A DNA stretch of 36,634 bases from a virus: the IMG/VR virus record IMGVR_UViG_3300030329_001479, positions 1 through 36,634 of that record; one strand, given 5' to 3'. Shown here piece by piece: positions 15,299 through 22,396 of this stretch (position 1 is its first letter; each line of letters begins with the position of its first letter). The position numbers were made by a program, and so were the translations under genes. Under the pieces are notes generated by a model, which was given only the letters and a program-made list of their open reading frames with translations, did not search any database and was not told where the DNA came from.

Positions 15299-16333
15299 AT
15301 GGCATCAATCTGGGGCGGTGATGATCCTTTAGTAGCCTGGGGTGAAAATGCCTGGCAATCTAATACCATCACACAATCATTAACAGCACCATCTACATTA
15401 ACATCTAATGTAGGTTCGGTTTCAGCTTTCCCTGAGGAAGGTTGGGGTAGACAACAATGGGGCAACTCTGGTTGGGGTGTAGAATATTCAGTTGGATTAT
15501 CAGGAATAGGTGCAACATCGAGTGTTGGTAGTGTTGAAGCTGCTCAATATATAACAGCAGATTTAACTGCTCCTTCCACTTTAACATCTTCACTAGGATC
15601 ATTAACTTTAGAACTAACTTCTATTGCTGCTTTAACAGCACCATCAACTTTAACATCTAATGTTGGTGATTTTGATAATGCAGGAACATTAGTTGGTTGG
15701 GGTAGAAATGGCTGGGGCGAAGAGCCATGGGGAGATTCATTTAATAAATTAGTTCAGGTATCCGGATTAAGTGCTACTTCATCAGTAGGTTCTATTTCTC
15801 CTGCGGATGTAATGGGATTAACAGGTGTTGATGCTACTTCATCAGTAGGTTCTATTTCTCCTGCCGATGTAATGGGATTAACTGGCGTAGGAGCAACATC
15901 TTCTGTTGGTGATGTAGATCCACAAATTGGAACTCCGTTAACAGGAATTGGAGCAACTTCTGCAGTAGGTGCTATTACACCAGCTGATGTAATGGGATTA
16001 ACTGGAGTAGAAGCAACTTCTTCTGTAGGAGCTTTAACAGCCGACGATACTCAATTGGTAGACCCAACCGGAGTAGGAGCAACTTCTTCTGTAGGATCTA
16101 TAACCGTAACAGAGATGACTATTGGGTTAACAGCTCCAAGTAGTTTAACTGGTTCTGTAGGATCCATTACTACTACAGAAATGCTTGTAGGTTTAACAGG
16201 ACTTTCAGCAACATCAAGTGTAGGGCAAGTATCTGGTCCAATAGCGTGGAATAAAGTTACACCTTCTCAAGGTGGAAGTTGGAGTGAAAGAACAGCTACA
16301 CAAGGTGGAAGTTGGAGTAAAAGAACCCCATAA
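15299..16333 (+). CDS. Repeat-rich tail fibre-like protein
   Basis: A 344-residue protein made of short repeats. From about residue 150 to 320 a roughly 20-residue unit recurs (LTG-xx-ATSSVGSI plus PADVMG), and the N-terminal half has related LTAPSTLTSNVGS units. Two tryptophan-glycine motifs (WGRQQWGNSGWG at about 49-60 and WGRNGWGEEPWG) and a doubled QGGSWS-RT at the C-terminus are also present. Regular hydrophobic spacing suggests a beta-solenoid or fibrous shaft. No enzymatic motif is seen. GGAGG precedes the ATG. Fibre proteins of this kind vary quickly, and the DNA-level 60-base repeat at 15773-15892 offers a route for repeat-number change. Confidence 0.75.
   Translation: MASIWGGDDPLVAWGENAWQSNTITQSLTAPSTLTSNVGSVSAFPEEGWGRQQWGNSGWGVEYSVGLSGIGATSSVGSVEAAQYITADLTAPSTLTSSLGSLTLELTSIAALTAPSTLTSNVGDFDNAGTLVGWGRNGWGEEPWGDSFNKLVQVSGLSATSSVGSISPADVMGLTGVDATSSVGSISPADVMGLTGVGATSSVGDVDPQIGTPLTGIGATSAVGAITPADVMGLTGVEATSSVGALTADDTQLVDPTGVGATSSVGSITVTEMTIGLTAPSSLTGSVGSITTTEMLVGLTGLSATSSVGQVSGPIAWNKVTPSQGGSWSERTATQGGSWSKRTP
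15773..15892 (+). repeat. Two 60-base direct repeats in the fibre gene
   Basis: The copies at 15773-15832 and 15833-15892 start GCTACTTCATCAGTAGGTTC and match in nearly all positions, with differences clustered at the copy end. They encode whole 20-residue protein repeats, so gain or loss of a copy stays in frame. Weaker copies continue to about 16230. Confidence 0.9.
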
Positions 16334-16347
16334 AATAAGTTATATTT

Positions 16348-16363
16348 ATAATGTTGACATTAT
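16348..16363. promoter_or_regulatory. Perfect 7+7 inverted repeat, possible operator
   Basis: ATAATGT and ACATTAT flank a TG centre, overlapping the TTGACA of the putative promoter. Too short and A-T-rich to fold well as RNA, so if functional it would act as DNA. Confidence 0.25.
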
Positions 16364-16382
16364 GTATAAAACAAAATAAAAA
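16354..16382 (+). promoter_or_regulatory. Possible promoter before the fibre gene 16408
   Basis: A perfect TTGACA is followed after 17 bases by TAAAAA, a weak -10. It lies in a 74-base non-coding gap. The -35 element overlaps the palindrome at 16348-16363, which would suit an operator, but both could be chance in A-T-rich DNA. Confidence 0.4.
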
Positions 16383-16407
16383 TGAAGAATTAAGCAGGAG
16401 ATAAATT

Positions 16408-17088
16408 ATGGCTTCTACATATACACCTTTAGGTATTGAAAAAATGGCAACCGGCGAAAACGCTGGTACATGGGGAACAAAAACCAACACAAACTTAGAA
16501 ATTATAGAACAAGTAGCTGGTGGTTATACAACACAATCTATAGCATCAACTCCTACTACATTATCTGTTTCAGACGGATCAACTGGTGCAACTCTTGCAC
16601 ACAGAATTATAGAATTTACAGGAACAATTGGTGAAGCTACTACGGTAACAATTCCTATAGATGTTCAAGATTTTTATATTATAAAAAATAACTCATCAGG
16701 TGCATACACAGTCACATTTAAATATGTTTCAGGTTCAGGATCCACGGTACAATGGTCTGCTACAGACAAAGGAACTAAAATTATTTATGCCACTGCTAAT
16801 GATGGAACTAATCCTGATATTGTCGATGTATTCGCTACATCTTCAGAAATTACATTAGCTAATGCTAATGCATTAAAATTAGGAGACGCTGATACTTCAG
16901 CTTATGTGGGCTTAGATGCCCCATCTACAGTAAGTGGATCATATACCATAACTTTCCCTGCGGCAGTAGCGAGTGGATCAGATTATGCTTTAACAACGTC
17001 CGATAGTTCAGGAACTATGCAGTGGACAGCTACCTCAACTTTTGGTATATCAATAGGAAAATCTATTGCAATGGCGATGATTTTCTAG
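16408..17088 (+). CDS. Tail fibre-like protein
   Basis: A 226-residue protein that begins with a conserved fibre-type motif, TGENAGTWGTKTNTNLE (15-31), familiar from marine phage fibre and appendage proteins. The body is beta-rich (ATTVTIPIDVQDFYIIKN, AYTVTFKYV), with DSSGTMQWTATS near the end and a hydrophobic terminus IGKSIAMAMIF that is also typical. It has its own putative promoter in the gap before it and AGGAG. This is likely part of the host-recognition apparatus, possibly the base piece to which the adhesin at 17504 attaches. Confidence 0.7.
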   Translation: MASTYTPLGIEKMATGENAGTWGTKTNTNLEIIEQVAGGYTTQSIASTPTTLSVSDGSTGATLAHRIIEFTGTIGEATTVTIPIDVQDFYIIKNNSSGAYTVTFKYVSGSGSTVQWSATDKGTKIIYATANDGTNPDIVDVFATSSEITLANANALKLGDADTSAYVGLDAPSTVSGSYTITFPAAVASGSDYALTTSDSSGTMQWTATSTFGISIGKSIAMAMIF

Positions 17089-17111
17089 TAATAATGTATA
17101 GGAATTAATTT

Positions 17112-17477
17112 ATGGCAACACCAAATTTAGTATCAGTCGGAACGATAACACCTAAGAACGCTATGGGTAATCTTGGCGATACAAACAGAACTACAATGGT
17201 AGACGTTACTGCAGAGTACGCTGCTAAAATAGATACAATTTTAATCGCTAACGTAGATGGAACAAATGCATGCGATGTAACAATCGAAGTAAGTAATGAC
17301 AATGGAAGTACATACTACAAAATTGGAAGTACTATTTCTGTACCCGCAGATTCTACTTTAAGTTTTTTAGATGCAACTGGACCTTTATGGTTAGATGAAA
17401 CCGATTTATTAGCCGTTACAGCAGGAACAGCCAGCGATTTAGCATGGCATGTTTCTTATGTAGAAATGGCTGATTAA
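17112..17477 (+). CDS. Small beta-rich structural protein
   Basis: A 121-residue protein with strands such as KIDTILIANVDG, CDVTIEVSNDNG and DLLAVTAGTASDLAWHVSY. The strand order and the ending (HVSYVEMAD) resemble the product of 26662-26997, suggesting a shared beta-sandwich fold although identity is low. It lies between the fibre and adhesin genes and is probably a tail or fibre accessory protein. TAGGAA precedes its ATG. Confidence 0.65.
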   Translation: MATPNLVSVGTITPKNAMGNLGDTNRTTMVDVTAEYAAKIDTILIANVDGTNACDVTIEVSNDNGSTYYKIGSTISVPADSTLSFLDATGPLWLDETDLLAVTAGTASDLAWHVSYVEMAD

Positions 17478-17503
17478 AATTAATAGGGAGGAAAGAATAA
17501 AAA

Positions 17504-18184
17504 ATGCCTAGAATAATTAAACCTTCAACAGGAGCTTTTACATCAACAAGTTTATCCGTTGACTCATCAGGAAGAGTTTATTCAGCTTCTAGTGGAGCTG
17601 GAGCCGCAATGTTTAGAACTACACTCAAAGCAGTAGGCGGTCAATCAGGAACTTACACAGCTAAATCTAATTCAACAAAAGCACTTGTTTTTATCTCTGG
17701 CGGCGGCGGTGGCGGATCTGGACAGGGGGGCCCGGGATCGGGATCCGGTGGAAGTATGACTTACGGTACATATTTTTCTCCAGCACCTTCTCCAACAAGC
17801 TGGTATTTTTCCGCTGGTAGCGGTGGTAACGGTGGCGGTAGAATGCAAGGAACTGCTCAATGTGGTGGAGATGGCCAAGCAACTAATTTTGGACAACCAG
17901 CAATTGTAACAGCCAATGGTGCTAATAGAGGATGTAATCCTGGTGGTGGCGGTTCGGGTAATGCTGGAAACTGGACTACTAATGCACCTTCAAATACAGT
18001 GGCATATAATGACCCATCTCCAGTAGGACAAGGAAACGAATTAACACAAGCAACATGGTTAAACATGGTCGGAACTCCGAGCGGTAATACCTATGGACAA
18101 GGTGGTAGTCCTTCAACTACAGGGCAAGCTGGTGGACAGGGTGTTGTTTGCATCTGGGAAGATGCAGGAGCGGATGGATTCTAA
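17504..18184 (+). CDS. Glycine-rich adhesin candidate (receptor-binding tip)
   Basis: A 226-residue protein with three or more glycine-rich blocks: SGGGGGGSGQGGPGSGSGG (about 69-88), then AGSGGNGGGR, then NPGGGGSGNAGN, and GQGGSPSTTGQAGG near the end, with a Cys-containing terminus (VVCIWEDAGADGF). Layered poly-glycine stretches are known in phage adhesins such as gp38 of Salmonella phage S16, where they form packed polyglycine helices capped by variable loops. The N-terminal residues (1-65) look like an attachment region. GGGAGG gives a strong ribosome site. This is the best candidate for the host-binding tip; the comparison is by composition, not by established homology. Confidence 0.65.
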   Translation: MPRIIKPSTGAFTSTSLSVDSSGRVYSASSGAGAAMFRTTLKAVGGQSGTYTAKSNSTKALVFISGGGGGGSGQGGPGSGSGGSMTYGTYFSPAPSPTSWYFSAGSGGNGGGRMQGTAQCGGDGQATNFGQPAIVTANGANRGCNPGGGGSGNAGNWTTNAPSNTVAYNDPSPVGQGNELTQATWLNMVGTPSGNTYGQGGSPSTTGQAGGQGVVCIWEDAGADGF

Positions 18185-18627
18185 TGGGATACGTTATTGT
18201 AAAAGATCCTGCTGATGCAAAAAGTGTAACTGGAGCGTTTTTAACAGACGCAGATAAAACTAAAAGAGAAGCATTTGCAGTAGGGACCGATGAACAACTT
18301 CAAGAATTATCTTCATCAGATATAGAAAAAGTTTTTAATGACACTCATATATTTTCTTCTTCAGGAGGCGCTATAACTGTAGCGACTAATCCAGACTTTA
18401 ATGGTACAAATGATGCAGAAATGTATAATTCAAAATTAGACCAATCTATATCAAACATAAAATCTCTAAGTGATTCTCATGTGGAATATGCTGAATTACA
18501 AGAATATTTAGCATTTTTAAATACAATTGACATTTCTTCTCTCACTATTGACCCTAATACATCTTTCAGACAATATGTAATGTCTGTTAACAGTAATAAA
18601 TACTGGGATCCTATGTTTGAAATTTAA
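18184..18627 (+). CDS. Protein downstream of adhesin, possible fibre assembly partner
   Basis: A 147-residue acidic protein from ATG 18184 (TAATG coupled). An in-frame TTG at 18148 would add 12 residues unlikely to be used. It is mostly helical at the ends (DPADAKSV, SFRQYVMSVNSNKYWDP) with no membrane segment. Tail-fibre genes are often followed by an assembly chaperone, so that role is plausible, but there is no family match. It is the last gene before the oxygenase cassette. Confidence 0.6.
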   Translation: MGYVIVKDPADAKSVTGAFLTDADKTKREAFAVGTDEQLQELSSSDIEKVFNDTHIFSSSGGAITVATNPDFNGTNDAEMYNSKLDQSISNIKSLSDSHVEYAELQEYLAFLNTIDISSLTIDPNTSFRQYVMSVNSNKYWDPMFEI

Positions 18628-18655
18628 TTGACATTTTAAGTATATAGTTTATATT
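18628..18655 (+). promoter_or_regulatory. Strong promoter-like sequence at the start of the cassette
   Basis: TTGACA (18628-18633) and TATATT (18650-18655) are 16 bases apart, 11 of 12 consensus matches, in a short non-coding gap 22 bases before the first cassette gene. It overlaps the stem at 18654-18670. Confidence 0.6.
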
Positions 18656-18670
18656 TCCTTAATAAGGAAA
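18654..18670 (+). promoter_or_regulatory. Hairpin covering the ribosome site of the first cassette gene
   Basis: TTTCCTT (18654-18660) pairs perfectly with AAGGAAA (18664-18670) around AAT. The right arm is the Shine-Dalgarno of 18677, so the stem could hide it or could be a DNA operator next to the -10 element. Confidence 0.4.
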
Positions 18671-18676
18671 GTAATA

Positions 18677-19450
18677 ATGCTTAATAATACTATAGAATTT
18701 GCATGTCATCCAGAATATATCAAAAGAGAAAAAGATGTTTATCCTATACCTGCTTCCTTTAATATTCCTGAATGGTTTAAAAAATTAAAACATAAAGCTA
18801 CACAACGCACCGTCAAAGGTTGCCTTCCTTTTTTAGACACTTTGACTGCAGGATATATATTAAAGCTTCCCCAGGATCTTCATTTGAGATCTAATTTTAA
18901 AATGGAAAGAATAAATGAAAAAGGAGAAAAAGAAATAATACAAAATGCGTATGGACAACGGGCTGCCTTATCTAATTCCGTGCCTACTAATGAGATTAAT
19001 ATTAATTTAAGAGGAGAAGAGTCTCAGGAAAGAAGTCAATTAGAAGGATCTCCTTTACTTGAAAAAAATAATAATATGCCTAAAGTCATGAAGATAGTAA
19101 ATCCATGGCATATTAAAACTCCTCCTGGTTATTCATGTTTATTTGTTTCTCCTTTGAATAATGATAAAAATGATAAGTTTCATATAATTGCTGGTATTGT
19201 GGATACGGATACTTATGAGTTAGAAATTAATTTTCCTTATATTGTAAATGGAGATAAATATAAAACTTTAAATGAGATTATACCTAAAGGAACTCCCTAT
19301 GTACAAGTTATCCCTTTTAAAAGAGAAAATTGGAAAATGAAAATTAAAAGTAGAAATATTAAAGAAAAGTTTTGGACGGATTTTTTATTAAACACCCGCT
19401 TTTTACACAACTATAAACTTAAATATTGGAATAAAAAGACATGGAAATAG
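18677..19450 (+). CDS. DUF6065-like protein heading the oxygenase cassette
   Basis: A 257-residue protein with PIPASFNIPEWFKKL (about 23-37), CLPFLDTLTAGYILKLPQDL (about 49-68), NPWHIKTPPGYSCLFV (about 142-157) and IPKGTPYVQVIPFKRENW near residues 213-230. This order matches what I remember of the DUF6065 family, common in bacteria and phages and without an assigned reaction. The last part has the look of a small jelly roll (cupin-like), which would be in keeping with the oxygenases beside it, but the metal-binding residues are not obvious. It overlaps the next gene by 10 bases and is the promoter-proximal gene of the cassette. The family name is from memory and should be checked. Confidence 0.6.
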   Translation: MLNNTIEFACHPEYIKREKDVYPIPASFNIPEWFKKLKHKATQRTVKGCLPFLDTLTAGYILKLPQDLHLRSNFKMERINEKGEKEIIQNAYGQRAALSNSVPTNEININLRGEESQERSQLEGSPLLEKNNNMPKVMKIVNPWHIKTPPGYSCLFVSPLNNDKNDKFHIIAGIVDTDTYELEINFPYIVNGDKYKTLNEIIPKGTPYVQVIPFKRENWKMKIKSRNIKEKFWTDFLLNTRFLHNYKLKYWNKKTWK

Positions 19451-20013
19451 AAGATTATATAAAAATTTATGATGAAGTAATTCCTTATCCAATGCTTTCT
19501 ATTTTTATAAAATGGATTAATACTATTGAGTTTACTAAAGCTACTGTTTTAACTCACGACGGAAAGAGTGTTTTAAATGAAAAAAGTAGAAGTGTTAATG
19601 AACATGCGCTTTTTTTTCATAGCAATTCAAAGACTAATGTAAAATGGACTAATTATTTATTTCAAAATTTTCTTAAAAAATCTAGTTTATATTGTTCCAA
19701 TTTCATTCATCCTCCTCAATATCAATTTATAAATTATATGAGTATTTTAAAATATGAAAAAAATGATCATTATAAGTATCACACAGATCACGCTCCTAGT
19801 GAACATAGAACTTTAAGTTTAATCTACTTATTAAATAATGATTATAAAGGAGGAAATCTATTATTTACGGATGCTAAAACTCAAAAAGAAGAATTTATGG
19901 TTGAAGTAAAAGCTAATAGATTAATTATATGGCCTAGCAACTTTATGTTTCCTCATAAAGTTTCTCCAGTTACAGAAGGAACAAGATATTCGGTGGTTGC
20001 ATGGATGATATAA
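19441..20013 (+). CDS. 2OG-Fe(II) oxygenase, prolyl-hydroxylase type (1 of 6)
   Basis: A 190-residue protein with a complete set of 2-oxoglutarate/Fe(II) dioxygenase residues: H114-x-D116 in KYHTDHAP, H172 in FPHKVSPV, and R182 ten residues later, the usual 2OG-binding spacing. GGNLLF (137-142) matches the strand after the first metal site in prolyl-4-hydroxylase-like proteins. The family couples decarboxylation of 2OG to hydroxylation of an amino acid side chain, base or small molecule. It overlaps the previous gene by 10 bases and the next by 13. The substrate cannot be read from the sequence; protein hydroxylation is the first guess. Confidence 0.85.
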   Translation: MEIEDYIKIYDEVIPYPMLSIFIKWINTIEFTKATVLTHDGKSVLNEKSRSVNEHALFFHSNSKTNVKWTNYLFQNFLKKSSLYCSNFIHPPQYQFINYMSILKYEKNDHYKYHTDHAPSEHRTLSLIYLLNNDYKGGNLLFTDAKTQKEEFMVEVKANRLIIWPSNFMFPHKVSPVTEGTRYSVVAWMI

Positions 20014-20561
20014 GAAAATTTAAATATAAAAAAATAAAAAACTTTTTATCTAAGCAAGAGATAAATTTATTAAAAATTTATTGTGATATAAAACATAGGA
20101 TATATTCTCCTAACAAGAACATGACAGATACTCAGTCTACTGATAGCAGTTATTATGGGGATCCTGCCATGGAAGCTTTATTATTATCTAAGCATAAAAA
20201 AATGGAGAAATTAACAGGATTAAAATTGTTTCCTACTTATGCTTATTGGAGAATGTATACTTATGGGGCTATTTTAAAAGAGCATGATGATCGACAGTCT
20301 TGTGAAATATCTGTCACTGTTTGTATAGATAAAGAAAAAATAGATTGGCCCATTTATATAGATGGTACCAGAATAGATATGGAACCAGGAGATGCAGCGA
20401 TTTATTTAGGATGTGAACTTAAACATTGGAGAGAAGAATTTAAAGGAGATTTTCAAGCTCAAGCTTTTTTACATTATGTAGATCAACATGGTCCTAATGC
20501 AGAATGGCGAGCTGATAAGAGAATGTTATTTGGAACAAAGCAACAAACACAAGGAGGATAA
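20001..20561 (+). CDS. 2OG-Fe(II) oxygenase (2 of 6), atypical arginine
   Basis: A 186-residue protein with H95-x-D97 (EHDDRQ) and a distal His at 142 in LKHWREEFKG. The usual Arg or Lys about ten residues after the distal His is not found: Q152 is at that place, although R144 and K148 are close. The core between (CEISVTVCID, DMEPGDAAIYLG) fits a jelly roll. The pattern HWREE followed by FLHYVD is one I know from oxygenase-like proteins of marine phages. It may bind 2OG in an altered way or be inactive. It overlaps its neighbour by 13 bases, and the next gene starts one base after its stop. Confidence 0.75.
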   Translation: MDDIRKFKYKKIKNFLSKQEINLLKIYCDIKHRIYSPNKNMTDTQSTDSSYYGDPAMEALLLSKHKKMEKLTGLKLFPTYAYWRMYTYGAILKEHDDRQSCEISVTVCIDKEKIDWPIYIDGTRIDMEPGDAAIYLGCELKHWREEFKGDFQAQAFLHYVDQHGPNAEWRADKRMLFGTKQQTQGG

Positions 20562-20562
20562 A

Positions 20563-20883
20563 ATGCAATTTGTACAAAAAGAAGATGGAGGTGTTAATAT
20601 ATATTTTAATGATATAGATAAAATAGCTATTAACAAGAAAGGAGTTATTAATATTTCACCCAAGGTAGCTAAGGTAATGGGAGATGAATTCGTCAGAATA
20701 GCATGGAATATAAAAAATGCTACATTAGCTGAAGATGCTACTCCCGCAAGTGAAGAAAAAAAATTTGTACCTAGAAAAATAAAAAAGAATTTTGATTATA
20801 TAGAAAGAACATCTCATTATTATAGTTGGAAGGTTGGAAAATATATTTTTTATATGGGAACTATGCATTGGAAAGATGATTGA
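20563..20883 (+). CDS. Small protein inside the oxygenase cassette, unknown
   Basis: A 106-residue protein from ATG 20563, chosen over an upstream in-frame start at 20488 because AAGGAGG lies 6 bases before it. It has an N-terminal alpha/beta part (VNIYFNDIDKIAINKKG, VGDEFVRIAWNI-like strand) and a basic, aromatic C-terminus (HYYSWKVGKYIFYMG). It lacks HxD and cysteine motifs, so it is not an oxygenase. It separates the second and third oxygenase genes and overlaps the latter by 8 bases. A partner or substrate-presenting factor is possible, but this is speculation. Confidence 0.65.
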   Translation: MQFVQKEDGGVNIYFNDIDKIAINKKGVINISPKVAKVMGDEFVRIAWNIKNATLAEDATPASEEKKFVPRKIKKNFDYIERTSHYYSWKVGKYIFYMGTMHWKDD

Positions 20884-21412
20884 AATAGAAAAACAAATTG
20901 AAAGAACGATTCCTCGCGACGTTTTTTATTATCAGTTGACTTTAGATATAGATAAAAAAGATTTGCAATATCTTAAATCTAAAATTGATAAAGGTATTAA
21001 AGAAAAAGGAAACATGAGTGGAGTTACGAATGTTAAAGGTAATATGACTCCCTGGTTATTTTTTTCAAGAGATGAAGTTTTTCAAAAATATTTAAAGATA
21101 GCATTTGATACTTTCAATAATCAAGGAATACGATTACACGTAGGTCTTAAAGAAGCGTGGGGGGTCAGAGTCGATAAAAAACAATGGACTGCATTTCACG
21201 ATCATGATCCGAATTGGTTAGCTGGTATTTTATATTTATCGGATACTGACCTTCCAATAATTTTTAAGGATATAAATGTCCAGACTAAACCGAGAGTAGG
21301 AAAATTTATTGTATGGTCAGGTTATATTCATCATGGAAATGAAGAAAAGAATCCTTATGATTCTAAATACGCTATTGCTTTTAATTGTAGTGAAATAAAG
21401 ACATGGGAATAG
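20876..21412 (+). CDS. 2OG-Fe(II) oxygenase, HxH type (3 of 6)
   Basis: A 178-residue protein from ATG 20876 (an upstream in-frame start at 20834 would lengthen the overlap). The first metal motif reads FHDHDPNWLAGILYL, with H108 and H110, aligning with the HMHPDTHLSG of the product of 22393-22983; the distal site is in SGYIHHGNEEK (H142/H143), and K154 stands where Arg is usual. This fits the type with HxH, recalling the phage-rich 2OG-FeII_Oxy_5 group (PF13759) in a diverged form. A lysine in place of arginine is known in some 2OG enzymes. It overlaps both neighbours by 8 and 10 bases. Confidence 0.75.
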   Translation: MIEIEKQIERTIPRDVFYYQLTLDIDKKDLQYLKSKIDKGIKEKGNMSGVTNVKGNMTPWLFFSRDEVFQKYLKIAFDTFNNQGIRLHVGLKEAWGVRVDKKQWTAFHDHDPNWLAGILYLSDTDLPIIFKDINVQTKPRVGKFIVWSGYIHHGNEEKNPYDSKYAIAFNCSEIKTWE

Positions 21413-21894
21413 AAACTAAAGTTATTGATAATTTTATAAAAGATGAAGATCTTTTTAAAACTTTACAATATTTTTATACTTATAAAACTCCACATAAGTT
21501 TATGGGTTATTCAAGTGATCCTAATAAAGTTAATTTTTATTTTAGTCTTTTAGATAAAGAAGATATTATGCAACATTATTTTTTAAAATTAATTTCAAAC
21601 GTTGTTAAGAAAAATTTTGAAGTATTTCGTATGTATTTAAATATACAACATAAAGAAATGGATGGAGATTGGCACATAGATACGGATCCTACAGAACCAG
21701 TTAATTGTACAGCTCTTCTGATGATTCGAGGATCTGGACCCTTTGAAATAAAAAATGAAACTATAGTCGATTTTGTTCCTAATAGATTTATTCTCTTTGA
21801 TGCCGCTAAAGAGCATAAAGGACATGCACCAGATAAAGATACTCCAAGAATAACTTTAGCTGCAAAACTGTTTATAAATAATGAAGATATATAA
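21403..21894 (+). CDS. 2OG-Fe(II) oxygenase (4 of 6)
   Basis: A 163-residue protein with DGDWHIDTDPTEP (H91-x-D93) and the distal site LFDAAKEHKGHAPDKDTPR (H138 or H141, R149). Spacing between H138 and R149 is 11 residues, as in many 2OG oxygenases. Compared with the first oxygenase it is shorter at the N-terminus. The start junction (AAGACATGGGAATAGAA) is nearly identical to that of 19441, an unexpected similarity between two gene borders. It overlaps neighbours by 10 and 14 bases. The substrate is unknown. Confidence 0.8.
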   Translation: MGIETKVIDNFIKDEDLFKTLQYFYTYKTPHKFMGYSSDPNKVNFYFSLLDKEDIMQHYFLKLISNVVKKNFEVFRMYLNIQHKEMDGDWHIDTDPTEPVNCTALLMIRGSGPFEIKNETIVDFVPNRFILFDAAKEHKGHAPDKDTPRITLAAKLFINNEDI

Positions 21895-22396
21895 AGATTT
21901 TTTTCCTTCTTATATTTACGAGATTATTCTTAAATATTTAGAAAAAACTCCGTTTGTCATAGATCCGACTCCGTTGGCTCAAGACATTGATAAATCTGTA
22001 CCTAGATTAACCCCTACATCTTATCAAGGATTTATTCATCAAAGTTTTCCCCAGGACCCTCACTCTAATTTAAATTTGAATTTTTTTGCTGGAATGGCTT
22101 TAATTAAAATTAAAAATGAAGAAAAAAAGATTTTTAATCTAGAAAGAGTTCTATTTAATTACTTAACAAAAGGTACAGTGGGACAACTTCATTATGATGC
22201 TAAGGAAGATAATGCTTATACTTTTATTCTTAATCTTACGGATGGTGATGGCGGCACTCAAGTTAATAATAAATTTTATAAAAATAATTTTAATGAAGGT
22301 TTATTATTTAAAAGTAATATTTTACATCAAGGCATAGGACCTACTGAAGGTTTATACCGGCAGAATATGGCTCTTATTTTAAGAGAACAACAATGA
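21881..22396 (+). CDS. 2OG-Fe(II) oxygenase (5 of 6)
   Basis: A 171-residue protein with H104-x-D106 (QLHYDAKED), distal H149 (SNILHQGIGP) and R160 eleven residues later, so the metal and 2OG sites are complete. The strand between reads TFILNLTDGDGGTQV. Its N-terminus (YKDFFPSYIYEIILKYLEK) is a helix as in the other members. It overlaps the next gene by 4 bases (ATGA). Fold and motifs are clear; what is hydroxylated is not. Confidence 0.85.
   Translation: MKIYKDFFPSYIYEIILKYLEKTPFVIDPTPLAQDIDKSVPRLTPTSYQGFIHQSFPQDPHSNLNLNFFAGMALIKIKNEEKKIFNLERVLFNYLTKGTVGQLHYDAKEDNAYTFILNLTDGDGGTQVNNKFYKNNFNEGLLFKSNILHQGIGPTEGLYRQNMALILREQQ

Noticed and set aside
18148-18183. Longer N-terminus for the 18184 gene from TTG 18148
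   Set aside because: The ATG at 18184 lies precisely on the previous stop, with GGAG upstream, so the extension is unlikely.
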